This document shows positions 1-9,092 of a stretch of 64,000 nt of DNA, one piece after another. Both the position numbers and the translations under genes were made by a program. A model generated the notes under the pieces. That model worked only from the letters and a program-made list of their open reading frames with translations. It had not been told where the DNA came from and did not search any database. Each line of letters begins with the position of its first letter. Positions within the stretch are counted from its first letter, which is position 1. The stretch comes from JAZTZP01 sp045637525. Lineage in GTDB: Bacteria > Bacillota > Clostridia > UBA1381. The stretch lies in contig JAZTZP010000172.1 of the NCBI GenBank assembly GCA_045637525.1, positions 1 through 64,000 on the forward strand, read 5' to 3'.

Positions 1-577
1 AAATTATAATTTTTCGGTAAGACTTGCGACAGCGCATGGTAAAACACCATATGTATATATTAATGTTCCGGAAGACGCAAATCTTGAAATTGACGGTTCA
101 AAGAACTGGACATCTTCCGATGCTACAATAGAAGCATACGGAGGTATTGCAATAGTGCCGACAGCAGACGGTGACACTTACGGAATAAGAGGTTTCAGTG
201 CAGAATTAAAGGCAGGAGAAAACATAATTATAATCGACCGCCACAATCTGGCAAATGTTGATTATATTGATGTAACGGCTCCGAAATATGTGGTAGCAAA
301 CAATGATACTGCGTATACTGCTTCAAGAATTGTTACATCAGTATCAGCTGAAAACAGTGTTACATTATCAAGCAGTGAGCTTCTTAGCGATGCAATGGTT
401 GCAGCAGCATTATTTAAGGGTAATAAGCTTGAAAAAGTTATTTCTGTTAAGGAGTCTGTAACAACAACAAAGGCATTTGAAGAAATTGATTTAGGAAGTG
501 TTTCGGTCAGCGGAGATGACTTAACAGGATATGAGATTCATATATTTGTATGGAATGATATGAAGCCTGTATTCTAA
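1..577 (+). CDS. C-terminal part of a secreted CBM-type protein
   Basis: The reading frame is already open at base 2, so the gene starts before the window and only about 191 C-terminal residues are visible. They comprise a carbohydrate-binding-like beta-sandwich end (around bases 2-300, with a GENIIIIDRHN stretch before the last strands) and a final module of about 65 residues ending in FVWNDMKPVF. Both parts match the C-terminus of the next gene (604-4179) in order and in several motifs, for example the VDYIDVTAPKY / IDYVEITPPEY stretch. The two genes are probably paralogous at this end and, with 26 bases between them, cotranscribed. No catalytic region can be seen, so the function of the whole protein is unknown; extracellular glycan binding is inferred from the similarity. 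Confidence 0.75.
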   Translation, partial: NYNFSVRLATAHGKTPYVYINVPEDANLEIDGSKNWTSSDATIEAYGGIAIVPTADGDTYGIRGFSAELKAGENIIIIDRHNLANVDYIDVTAPKYVVANNDTAYTASRIVTSVSAENSVTLSSSELLSDAMVAAALFKGNKLEKVISVKESVTTTKAFEEIDLGSVSVSGDDLTGYEIHIFVWNDMKPVF

Positions 578-603
578 AATTTAAAAAACGGAGGAACGTA
601 TTT

Positions 604-3600
604 ATGTCGAAAAATAAAATTATAAAATTATTATCTGTTATTATGTGTATGTCTTTTATCACTTCACATGTGCCTTTGGTACATTCGCAGGGAAGTGACG
701 GTTCTGATTTAATAATAACTGATATAGATATAAGTAATAAATGCTTTTCCTCCGGTGATACATTCAGTATTTATGTAACGGTACAGAACAGAGGGCGGGA
801 GAAATGCCCGCCCGGTTCTGTTATGATATCTGATATAACGGGAGGCAGCATTTCAGGTGCAGGCAATAAAATTGTTAAAGTTCAAAATGTAGTTTTACAG
901 CAGGGAGAAAGCGTAACGTATCAGATAAACGGTTTTAAAGCAACAATGAGCAGTATATCATTTGCTGCTTATTGCGATTATGGGAATACATATGAAGAAA
1001 CGGATGAAACAAACAATATATTTAATGCAGGCATAACATCTCAGAAAAGCTATGCTGATTTAAGTGTAAATAACATAGATATAGAAAATGAAAGCTTCAG
1101 GGCAGGAGATAATGTAAACCTGAGTCTTGAAATTATAAACTACGGCGGAATTAAAATTGAAAACAGCGATATAGAATATGTGTGTACCGTAAACGGAGAG
1201 GAATATACAGGCACATGGAATATGTCGCTTAAATCAGGTGAAAAGAAGATACAGACACTTGATATTACGGCAGATTCGGAAATACTCGATATAACAATAA
1301 ATATCCCGGATACATTGTCGGAAAATAACATTGAAAACAATACGGTATCAAAACAAATCACAAGCGTAAGAACATTAGCTTACAAATGGGAAAATGCATA
1401 TCTCGGTCCATGCGGAAGCGTGGAGGAGGGGATTGCTACGGATGCCGGTAATATATATATTAAAACAGATGTTGGCGGAATATATCGGTTTGATCGCGAA
1501 GCTGGTAAATATACTCCACTGACTTTAAGCCTTGACGAAAAATTTGCAGGCTCAACAACAGCATTTACTGTTGATGAAAAGGATAATAACACAATATATC
1601 TTGCCGCATATACGTCGTCATCGTTAGGTGAGCATGGAAACAAAGGCGAAAGTATGCTTTTGCGAACAAAGAACGGAGGAGATTCGTGGCAGGAAGTATG
1701 CTGTCCGGTAAGATATACAAGAGATTATATTGCAGATAAAAAAATGCTTGCAGTTGATCCCAATTGCAGTGATGTAATGTTTACGGGCAGCTTTTGTGAC
1801 GGACTGTATAAAACCGATAATGCAACAGATGATCACATACAGTGGAGCAAGGTGACTATTCCGGGTTATTCGGCAGATGAAGAGAATTTCAATAAAATAT
1901 CATGTATTACATTTGATAAAACAAAGCTTACATCTGACGGAAAAACATCGGATATATACATAAGCGTTTATAACAACGGAATATATAAATCAACCAACGG
2001 TGGCTCAGTGTTTAGAAAAATGAGCGGTTCACCGGTTAATATTGTAAATATAAAGGTAACATCAGATGGTGTTATATATGCGGCGGCAAATACCAAAACA
2101 GAAAGCGGTGCGTTGTATAAATTTGAAAATGATGTATGGACAGAGATTTCACCGCAGTCAGGGCGTGACTACAGAGATGTTGATGTAAATACTGAAAATG
2201 AGAACTTTATTGTAACGATAACAGACAGAGTGATTTATTACTCTGCAGATGCAGGCGATACATGGCAAAGAGCGTTCAATGCGTTAAAAGAGACCATTTT
2301 TACTCATCCATGGAAAAAAACAATTTCAGTAGAAAATTATTTTGTGATATTTGATAAAACCAAAACAAATAAGCTCTGGTTCGGTGACTGGTTCGGCACA
2401 TATATGACGGAGGATGTTCTTGACACGGATGAGCCATGGTATCAGATGTGCGAGGGGTTGGAAGAATTATGTCTGCAAAAGCTTACAGCACCACCGGGAG
2501 AAAATGATTTTTATGTAGCCGGATGGGATTTGGGTTTTTTACAGTCAACCGATGCAATGGAGTATGTATCTCAAAAAGGTGCGATTAATAATTTTATGTC
2601 GGGTACTACGGTTGATTTTGTAAAAAAACAGCCTGAAATCATCGTAGCTGCAGGCGGTGCCGATCGTTGGCAGACAGGAGACGGAACAGGCGGATATTCG
2701 CTTGACGGCGGAAAAACTCTTACAGCGTTTGAATCAATGCCACTTTTGGAAAACGGAATAGGTAAGGAGCATTTTGGAAATATAGCAGTTGCGGCAGATA
2801 AAAATGAAAACGGAATACCTGCAATTTTAGCAGTGCCTGTTGCAAGCGAGTGCCTGTACAGGAGTGATGATTTTGGCTCAACATGGGAAAGAGTGGAGGT
2901 TGAAGTAAAGAAAGGTATAAAGACGTATGCAGGAACGATAATTTTATGCTCCGATACAACCGATAAAGATATTTTCTATTATTATAATCCCGAAACAGGA
3001 AAGTTTTTTGTGAGCACGGATAATGGTGTGACATTTAACCATACAACAACTCTTCCGGCTGCCGGAAGTGCGGTTATGCGTGTATTTTATCAGAAAGAGG
3101 GATATATTGTATTAGCTCTTGAAAATTACGGTTTGTATCTTTCAAAGGACTACGGACAGACATTTGATAAAATAGAAGATGTTGAATGTGCAGAACTTGT
3201 CGGAACGGGAAAAGGAACAAAATATGATACTATTTTTGTAAAAGGAAAGGTAAACGGCAACGAGGGCTTGTTCTTTTCGGATAATCTTGGTGAGAGCTTT
3301 GTAAAAATAAATAACAGTCAGTATAATTTATCAAATATACCTATGGCAGTAGACGGAGATAAAAAGCAATACGGAGTTGTATATGTGGCAACAAACGGTC
3401 ACGGTGTAATGGTCGGAAAACCCGATATTATTACCGGTACTGCTCGGTTTGAGGGGGAGGATATTAATCCGGGTTCAAAGTATGAATTAGCAGAGCAGGA
3501 CGGAACAGTGAGCGTTCTTGGCGGTGGTGAGGGAAACAGTTCTTTAGGAACGTCACAGTATATAAAAGTAAAATACAATGCTCCTATTGAAGGTAACTAT

Positions 3601-4179
3601 AAATTTAATGTCCGTTTTACAAGCCTTTACGGTAAAAAGATATATGCATTTATAAATCCCGGTTCGGATGTTTCGCTTAATCATGATCTTGCTGAGTCAC
3701 AGAAACAGGCTTTAGGCGGTATATATGTCGGTTATGGACCATACACAGCATCGTCGGAAAGTATGGCAATGAAGCAGACATCATTTACAGCCGGACTTAA
3801 AAAGGGTGAAAATACAATAGTCTTTGAAGCGCATAACAAGCCGTTTATAGATTATGTTGAAATTACACCGCCGGAGTATTGCATAGTAAGTAACGGTAAA
3901 GTATACAGTGAGAACAGAAAGATTGACGGTGTTGAAAGCAGTAATGCATTGAGTCTGATGAGTGCAAGGCTACTCGAAAATAACGCTGTAATCGGCGGAA
4001 TATATAAGGATGAACGGTTAATTGAAGTATTTTTCTTTGATGAGGCTGTAACAACAAATTCAGCGTATGAAGAAGTATTGCTGGGAAATGCAGAAATAGC
4101 AGAGCTTGATAAAACGGGTTATGATATACGTATATTTGTATGGGAGAATATTGGAAATATTACTCCTGTAATTAAATAA
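604..4179 (+). CDS. Secreted CARDB / Asp-box beta-propeller protein, GH74-like, with C-terminal CBM
   Basis: The 1191-residue protein begins with a signal peptide (residues 1-29). Two CARDB-type adhesion repeats follow (about 33-145 and 150-255). From about 259 to 940 there is a propeller region with at least six Asp-box motifs of the form SxDxGxTW (for example SADAGDTWQ, SDDFGSTWE, SKDYGQTFD). Its start, YKWENAYLGPCG followed by TDVGGIYRF (Asp about 289), resembles GH74 endo-xyloglucanases, where the Asp of this motif is catalytic; WDLGF further on may hold the second acid. A CBM6/35-like domain (945-1105) and the recurring FVW module (1114-1191) close the protein. The start is supported by GGAGG seven to eight bases upstream of ATG. 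A GH74-type endoglucanase is possible, but Asp-box propellers also include sialidases and non-catalytic proteins, so the substrate is open. Confidence 0.7.
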   Translation: MSKNKIIKLLSVIMCMSFITSHVPLVHSQGSDGSDLIITDIDISNKCFSSGDTFSIYVTVQNRGREKCPPGSVMISDITGGSISGAGNKIVKVQNVVLQQGESVTYQINGFKATMSSISFAAYCDYGNTYEETDETNNIFNAGITSQKSYADLSVNNIDIENESFRAGDNVNLSLEIINYGGIKIENSDIEYVCTVNGEEYTGTWNMSLKSGEKKIQTLDITADSEILDITINIPDTLSENNIENNTVSKQITSVRTLAYKWENAYLGPCGSVEEGIATDAGNIYIKTDVGGIYRFDREAGKYTPLTLSLDEKFAGSTTAFTVDEKDNNTIYLAAYTSSSLGEHGNKGESMLLRTKNGGDSWQEVCCPVRYTRDYIADKKMLAVDPNCSDVMFTGSFCDGLYKTDNATDDHIQWSKVTIPGYSADEENFNKISCITFDKTKLTSDGKTSDIYISVYNNGIYKSTNGGSVFRKMSGSPVNIVNIKVTSDGVIYAAANTKTESGALYKFENDVWTEISPQSGRDYRDVDVNTENENFIVTITDRVIYYSADAGDTWQRAFNALKETIFTHPWKKTISVENYFVIFDKTKTNKLWFGDWFGTYMTEDVLDTDEPWYQMCEGLEELCLQKLTAPPGENDFYVAGWDLGFLQSTDAMEYVSQKGAINNFMSGTTVDFVKKQPEIIVAAGGADRWQTGDGTGGYSLDGGKTLTAFESMPLLENGIGKEHFGNIAVAADKNENGIPAILAVPVASECLYRSDDFGSTWERVEVEVKKGIKTYAGTIILCSDTTDKDIFYYYNPETGKFFVSTDNGVTFNHTTTLPAAGSAVMRVFYQKEGYIVLALENYGLYLSKDYGQTFDKIEDVECAELVGTGKGTKYDTIFVKGKVNGNEGLFFSDNLGESFVKINNSQYNLSNIPMAVDGDKKQYGVVYVATNGHGVMVGKPDIITGTARFEGEDINPGSKYELAEQDGTVSVLGGGEGNSSLGTSQYIKVKYNAPIEGNYKFNVRFTSLYGKKIYAFINPGSDVSLNHDLAESQKQALGGIYVGYGPYTASSESMAMKQTSFTAGLKKGENTIVFEAHNKPFIDYVEITPPEYCIVSNGKVYSENRKIDGVESSNALSLMSARLLENNAVIGGIYKDERLIEVFFFDEAVTTNSAYEEVLLGNAEIAELDKTGYDIRIFVWENIGNITPVIK

Positions 4180-4206
4180 TAAATTAAGGAAAAGAGGGAA
4201 AAGCTT

Positions 4207-5679
4207 ATGTCACTTGAAAAACCGGTATATTTAAGAAGAACATACTGTAATCCTATTGCAATTCCGGATTGCCCGAGAGGTAGTGATCCTATGCCTTGGG
4301 AAAACATTATGGGATATACAGGCGAAACGAAAAAAGATTACCGATCAATATCAGATCCGAGCGTATTATTCTATGATAATAAATGGTATATGTATCCGAG
4401 CTATGGAATGGCGTATGTTTCAGAGGACTTTGTTACATGGAAGCATGTTCGTTCAACTCCGTATGATATGGACTATTCACCATCGGTAATTCCGTGGAAG
4501 GGTAAATTTATAATGACTTCATGGAATCACGGGCTGTATATTTCTGACAGTCCTACCGGTCCGTTTGAATGTCTCGGCGATTTTATTATGATTGACGGAA
4601 CTGAAATAAAACCATGTGATTCGGGGTTGTTCCTTGATGATGACGGAAGAATTTATATATACTGGACAGGTCATCTTGATACAGATGACTATTGCGGTTC
4701 TGTGTCAATGGGAGTAGAGCTTGACAGGGATAATCCGAGAAAATTCCTTTCAGAGCCTGTTATACTTAATAAATTTAATCCTGATAATTGGTGGGAGCGG
4801 TTTGGCACTCATAATCAGGATACAAGACAAAGCTGGATAGAAGGCCAGTGGATGATAAAGCATAACGGAAGATATTATCTTATTTATGCAACTCCCGGTA
4901 CGGAGTATAAGTCGTATGTTATGGCGGCGTATTATTCAGATGAAGGACCGCTTACCGGTTTTGTTTGTCAGAAGAATAATCCGGTTACTCAAAGCAGAAG
5001 CGGAATAGTAAGCGGCGCCGGACACGGATGTATTGCTCACGGCCCGGATAACAGCTTATGGGCTTTTTACACGATAACACACTGTGCATATCATCCGTAT
5101 GAAAGAAGAATAGGCATGGATCCGATTGGCGTTGATGAAAACGGAGAATTATATTGTCCCGGCGTTACCGATACGCCTCAGCTTGGTTTTGGGGAGGCAG
5201 AAAATCCAATGGAGGATAATTCGGCAGGACTGCTTCCACTTACATTTTTAAACCGTCAGTGTTCAGGCTCGTCAAGCTGGATTAACGGCAGAGAAACGAT
5301 ATATGCTTTTGATGAAAGCATATTAACATGGTGGCAACCGCAGCCGGAGGATAAAGAACCTTATCTTAAGGTAAATTTAAGGGGTCAGTATGTATGTGAA
5401 GCAATGCGTATTATATGGCGTGATGTAGATCTTGACTATGATAGCGGTATTGTGCCAGGACCGTACCAATACATTATTGAGGGCAGAATGGAAGCAGGAA
5501 AAGGTGAATGGTATACAGTTCTTGATATGAGAGAAAACAGAGAGGATTACACTGTGGATTACCGAACGTTTCCGCCGGTTGTATGCGGCGAGCTGCGTCT
5601 TAAGATAACCGGAGTGCCGAAGGGCATACAGCCCGGAGTGACAAGCTTTGCTGTTTTCGGTACACGCTCTCGCGATTGA
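4207..5679 (+). CDS. Cytoplasmic glycoside hydrolase family 43-type enzyme with C-terminal F5/8-like domain
   Basis: The 490-residue protein has no signal peptide, so it should act on imported oligosaccharides. The GH43 five-blade propeller occupies about residues 10-330. The expected catalytic acids are visible: Asp50 in ISDPSVLFYDN (base), Asp138 in the CDSGLFLDDDGR stretch (pKa modulator) and Glu212 in SWIEGQW followed by GRYYLIYA (acid). A C-terminal F5/8-type or CBM32-like domain (about 340-490) follows. GH43 members remove arabinose, xylose or galactose from side chains; which of these cannot be read from the sequence. It lies 27 bases after the GH74-like gene, with AAAGAGGGAAAAG before its ATG, and is followed at once by an SGNH hydrolase gene, which fits a side-chain-trimming and deacetylating team. 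Confidence 0.85.
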   Translation: MSLEKPVYLRRTYCNPIAIPDCPRGSDPMPWENIMGYTGETKKDYRSISDPSVLFYDNKWYMYPSYGMAYVSEDFVTWKHVRSTPYDMDYSPSVIPWKGKFIMTSWNHGLYISDSPTGPFECLGDFIMIDGTEIKPCDSGLFLDDDGRIYIYWTGHLDTDDYCGSVSMGVELDRDNPRKFLSEPVILNKFNPDNWWERFGTHNQDTRQSWIEGQWMIKHNGRYYLIYATPGTEYKSYVMAAYYSDEGPLTGFVCQKNNPVTQSRSGIVSGAGHGCIAHGPDNSLWAFYTITHCAYHPYERRIGMDPIGVDENGELYCPGVTDTPQLGFGEAENPMEDNSAGLLPLTFLNRQCSGSSSWINGRETIYAFDESILTWWQPQPEDKEPYLKVNLRGQYVCEAMRIIWRDVDLDYDSGIVPGPYQYIIEGRMEAGKGEWYTVLDMRENREDYTVDYRTFPPVVCGELRLKITGVPKGIQPGVTSFAVFGTRSRD

Positions 5680-5693
5680 AAGGAAGAATAGTT

Positions 5694-6422
5694 TTGAATA
5701 TAATAAAGAAAATGGCTGAAAAAGCTGCTGACAATATGAATTATGAGGGTGTAACAATTGCTTTTTTAGGTGACAGCGTTACACAGGGGTGCTTTGAACT
5801 GTACGAAAAGGATGGTCATACCCAAACGGTATTTGACAAAGCACATTCATACGAGATGTATATATATAATATATTTTCGGTTTTGTTCCCGAGTGTTCCT
5901 GTAAACATTATAAATGCAGGTATAAGCGGAGATACTGCCGGAAATGGTGCAAAAAGGATTGAAAAGGACATTATACGCCATCAGCCTGATTTGGTTGTTG
6001 TTTGTTACGGTCTTAATGATTGTACAGACGCTTCTGACAGTTTGGAAAAATATATTGAGGGTCTTTCAGATATATTTAAAAAGCTGTCTGAGAACAATAT
6101 AGAAGCTGTGTTTATGACTCCGAATATGATGAATACGAGAGTCAGTGAACGACTTCAGGTGAAGTTCCTTGAACCTCATGCAGAGTTTACTGCTCATCTT
6201 CAGAACGACGGTGTGTTTGACAATCACTTAGAGGCGGCAAAACAGCTGTGCCGAAAGTATAATATCAGCATATGCGACTGCTATTCAATATGGAAAAAGC
6301 TTAATAATTGCGGTGTTGATACATCGGAGCTTTTATCAAATAAAATAAACCATCCTACAAGAGAAATGAATGCAATGTTTGCATATGAGCTTGTGAGAAC
6401 GATGTTTTATGAAGGAGAATGA
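5694..6422 (+). CDS. Cytoplasmic SGNH/GDSL hydrolase (probable carbohydrate acetylesterase)
   Basis: The 242-residue protein starts at TTG 5694, placed 7-8 bases after AAAGGAAG; an in-frame TTG at 5676 has no ribosome site and overlaps the previous gene. The SGNH blocks are FLGDSVTQG (nucleophile Ser), GISGDTAGNG (oxyanion Gly) and YGLNDC (Asn). The last block reads NKINHPT, so the Asp usually three residues before the catalytic His is a Lys; the enzyme may use a Ser-His dyad or another acid, as seen in some 'NHP' SGNH proteins. There is no signal peptide. Next to a cytoplasmic GH43 and a second SGNH gene, removal of acetyl groups from imported oligosaccharides is the likely job. The stop codon lies 4 bases before the next start, so translation is probably coupled. 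Confidence 0.8.
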   Translation: MNIIKKMAEKAADNMNYEGVTIAFLGDSVTQGCFELYEKDGHTQTVFDKAHSYEMYIYNIFSVLFPSVPVNIINAGISGDTAGNGAKRIEKDIIRHQPDLVVVCYGLNDCTDASDSLEKYIEGLSDIFKKLSENNIEAVFMTPNMMNTRVSERLQVKFLEPHAEFTAHLQNDGVFDNHLEAAKQLCRKYNISICDCYSIWKKLNNCGVDTSELLSNKINHPTREMNAMFAYELVRTMFYEGE

Positions 6423-6426
6423 TGTA

Positions 6427-7191
6427 ATGGTAGATGAGTTTTTTTTAAGATTTAATATGCATAAATGTCTTGACTGCTTTAAAGATGATGCAAAGTTTTT
6501 TACTGCGTTTATGGATGCAAGTGAAGAGGAAATACAATTAAAGATTGATGAAATAGAAGCTATACATACAAAGAGAAGTGAATTTTTAAGAAGTAAATAT
6601 GCTGATGAAATTAATAAGCTGAAGGGTAAAATAGTTCTGTTTTTAGGCGATTCCATTTCAAGTGACAGAACAGGCTACAGAAAGACCGTTACAACTGCGG
6701 CAGAGCTTGATGCATTTGACGGTGCAGTTTCGGGAGCTACAAGCTCGGGTATTTTATTTATGGCGCGGCATCTTATTTTTAATCAAAAGCCGCAGATTGT
6801 TTCATTGCTTATAGGAAGCAATGATGCAGTTGCAGTTGAGAATGGTACATGTAATCAGACAAGCCTCAGTGAATATAAGAGAAATGTATCTGTAATAGCC
6901 AAGTGGGCGAAAGAAAATGGTTCTAAGCTGCTTTTAATGGAAATACCGCCTATAAACGAAGAGGAGCTGACTGCTTGCTTTAACGGAAACGGACGCAGTA
7001 ATTCAAATGCGGTGGTTGAGCAGTATAATGAGGCGTTAAGAGAGATTGCTCAGGATGATAATGTTTTGCTCATCCCGAATACATGGACTAATCAGAGTGA
7101 GCGTTTTCTTGACGGTGACGGAATACATCTTAATTCAAAGGGGCATGAGCTTTTAGCAAGGCAGTGGATTATTCATGCTGCTAAACTATAG
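6427..7191 (+). CDS. Second cytoplasmic SGNH/GDSL hydrolase
   Basis: ATG 6427 is preferred (254 residues) because GAAGGAG ends about 10 bases before it; an in-frame ATG at 6409 lies upstream of that site, inside the previous gene. A helical N-terminal part of about 65 residues (acidic, with many Lys and Glu) precedes the SGNH core. The core shows FLGDSISSD with the Ser nucleophile, the Gly block SGATSSG, IGSNDA for Asn, and DGDGIHLNSKGH with the Asp-x-x-His pair. Unlike its neighbour, this protein therefore has a complete catalytic set. The lack of a signal peptide places it in the cytoplasm. It belongs to the same operon as the GH43 gene. An acetylesterase acting on imported oligosaccharides is inferred; a lipase or thioesterase role cannot be excluded from motifs alone. 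Confidence 0.82.
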   Translation: MVDEFFLRFNMHKCLDCFKDDAKFFTAFMDASEEEIQLKIDEIEAIHTKRSEFLRSKYADEINKLKGKIVLFLGDSISSDRTGYRKTVTTAAELDAFDGAVSGATSSGILFMARHLIFNQKPQIVSLLIGSNDAVAVENGTCNQTSLSEYKRNVSVIAKWAKENGSKLLLMEIPPINEEELTACFNGNGRSNSNAVVEQYNEALREIAQDDNVLLIPNTWTNQSERFLDGDGIHLNSKGHELLARQWIIHAAKL

Positions 7192-7248
7192 TTTAAATTG
7201 CAATTTGAAATTATATAGAAAATTTAATAAAACAGAAAGGATAATATT

Positions 7249-7824
7249 ATGAAAACAATTAAAGACAAACATATTTTAGTAGGAGCAGATTTTGCGGGAT
7301 TTCCGCTTAAAGAAGCCGTATGTGAGCATCTGAGAAAGAAAGGCTGGACGATTACCGATGTTGGGGTTAAGGCTGATTCTGATCCTGATGATACAGATTT
7401 AATGTTTCACAGAGTAGGTCTAAGAGCGGGAGCGATGATTTCAGAAGGTGAATTTGAGAGAGCTTTATTATTCTGCGGAACAGGGATGGGAATACATATT
7501 GCGGCAAGTAAGTGTCCGCATGTTCATGCCGGCGTGGTAGAAAGTGTGCCGGCGGCGCTAAGAGCAATAACCGGAAACGGAGTTAATGTTCTGGCAATGG
7601 GAGCGTTTTATGTTGCTCCGGCGATGGGATGCGATATTGCGGATGTATATCTTAACGCTGAGCTTGGTTCTGGATATGAATGGTGGAAAAACTTTTATGA
7701 GTTTCATAAGCTTTCGATTGATGAACTTGAAGCTTTTGATTATGAGGAATATAAGAAGAACGGATTTAAAGTGAATAAACTCGGTGATTTCCCGTTAAAG
7801 CTTGAAACAAAGCCGGAAGATTGA
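7249..7824 (+). CDS. RpiB/LacAB-fold sugar-phosphate or uronate isomerase
   Basis: The 191-residue protein has the RpiB/LacA/LacB fold signature: GADFAGFPLKEAV near the N-terminus (in place of the usual GxDHAGxxLK), CGTGMGIHIAASK with Cys76 as the likely proton-transfer base, and a conserved GxNVLAMG stretch. It is about 40 residues longer than typical RpiB; the C-terminal extension is acidic and aromatic (WWKNFYEFHKLS). Family members isomerise ribose 5-phosphate or galactose 6-phosphate, and the DhuI branch isomerises the 5-keto-4-deoxyuronate formed by polysaccharide lyases. Longer RpiB-like proteins next to lyase-type genes fit the DhuI role, but this is inference. AGAAAGG precedes the ATG, and the gene ends 23 bases before the dehydrogenase gene. 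Confidence 0.8.
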   Translation: MKTIKDKHILVGADFAGFPLKEAVCEHLRKKGWTITDVGVKADSDPDDTDLMFHRVGLRAGAMISEGEFERALLFCGTGMGIHIAASKCPHVHAGVVESVPAALRAITGNGVNVLAMGAFYVAPAMGCDIADVYLNAELGSGYEWWKNFYEFHKLSIDELEAFDYEEYKKNGFKVNKLGDFPLKLETKPED

Positions 7825-7847
7825 TATATAATAAGGAGACTGCTGCT

Positions 7848-9038
7848 ATGATGAAAATGGAATGTATTTGTGAACAGGGAGTACATACGGCTCCTGTAAA
7901 ATGTATAGAGATTTCGGCAGGTGCTATTGAGAAGACTGCGGAAATTTTAAAAGATTATAAGAGGATTTTTATGGTTGCAGATGAAAATACGTATGAGGTT
8001 GCAGGTAAAAGAGTGGAAGAGATGCTTAAAAATGCCGGAAGTCTTTCTCATACTTTCATTCTTAAAAGTCCTGCCCATCCTACGGATGCCAATGTTGGGA
8101 GAGTTCTTATTGAAGCAGGTATTGAGAAAAATCCTTATGATATTAATGCTATGTCTATGCTGCCTGATTACATCCTTGCGGTAGGCTCCGGCTCTGTTAA
8201 TGATATTTGCCGTATGGTCAGTTACCGATTAGGGCTCGAATATGGCGTTTTCGGAACGGCACCGTCTATGGATGGATATGCCTCTGTTGTTGCACCGCTG
8301 CTTGTTGGTAAAACAAAAACTGTATATCAGTGCTCAATTGCACGTCATATCATTTTAGATACTGATATCTGTAAGGATGCTCCGTATGAGCTTCTTACTG
8401 CCGGCGTAGGAGATATGATAGGAAAGTATATTGCAATACTTGACTGGGAGCTATCAAAAATGCATACAGGTGAGTATTACTGTAAAAAGATTGCAGATTC
8501 GGTTTTAAAAGCTACAAAAGAATGTATTGATGAAGCATATTCGTTGTCAGAGAGAAACCCGCAGTCTATTGAGAAAATTCTTAACGGTCTTTTAACCTCG
8601 GGTATGGGTATTGCTTACAGCGGAAGCTCGCGGCCTGCATCGGGAACGGAGCATATGATTGGTCAGACCTGGGAGATTATGGATTTAGAATCAGGCAGAG
8701 AACTTCAGCTTCACGGACATGATGTTGGTGCTGCAACGTTTGTTGCAATTTCAATGTATAAAAAACTTTATAATGAAACTGATGATATAGAGATAAAGAC
8801 ATTGATTGAAAAATATCTGCCTGATTTTGAAAGAATTGAGGTTTTGCAGAAAACATTACAGATTCCGATGACGGCTAAAGAACGAAATAAGTTTACAGAA
8901 GGTTGTTTAAGAGGCAGAACCTTCAGGGAAAGATATACACTTCTTGAATATCTTTATCAAAAAGGAAAGCTTGAGGAATATATTGAATCGGCATATGAAG
9001 AGGTTGTTCTGAAAACAAAAATGTCTGATGTAAGATGA
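7848..9038 (+). CDS. Glycerol-1-phosphate dehydrogenase-like (AraM/EgsA-type) iron-containing alcohol dehydrogenase
   Basis: ATG 7848 follows AAGGAG by 9 bases and gives 396 residues. The protein matches the AraM/EgsA branch of the iron-containing dehydrogenases: an NAD(P)-binding GSGSVND motif and three likely metal ligands, Asp142 in SMDGYAS, His269 in SGTEHMIGQ and His289 in LHGHDVG. The classical reaction is NAD(P)H reduction of dihydroxyacetone phosphate to sn-glycerol 1-phosphate. In Bacillus subtilis araM sits in the L-arabinose operon, so presence in a plant-glycan locus has a precedent, though the purpose there is not clear. Here it follows an RpiB-like isomerase and precedes a metallophosphoesterase. 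A dehydrogenase of a sugar-derived ketone rather than DHAP is an alternative. Confidence 0.8.
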   Translation: MMKMECICEQGVHTAPVKCIEISAGAIEKTAEILKDYKRIFMVADENTYEVAGKRVEEMLKNAGSLSHTFILKSPAHPTDANVGRVLIEAGIEKNPYDINAMSMLPDYILAVGSGSVNDICRMVSYRLGLEYGVFGTAPSMDGYASVVAPLLVGKTKTVYQCSIARHIILDTDICKDAPYELLTAGVGDMIGKYIAILDWELSKMHTGEYYCKKIADSVLKATKECIDEAYSLSERNPQSIEKILNGLLTSGMGIAYSGSSRPASGTEHMIGQTWEIMDLESGRELQLHGHDVGAATFVAISMYKKLYNETDDIEIKTLIEKYLPDFERIEVLQKTLQIPMTAKERNKFTEGCLRGRTFRERYTLLEYLYQKGKLEEYIESAYEEVVLKTKMSDVR

Positions 9039-9092
9039 GTTTTTGTATTTGATCAGATTATAAATTTTTAATAATTAAAGGAAGTGTTATCA

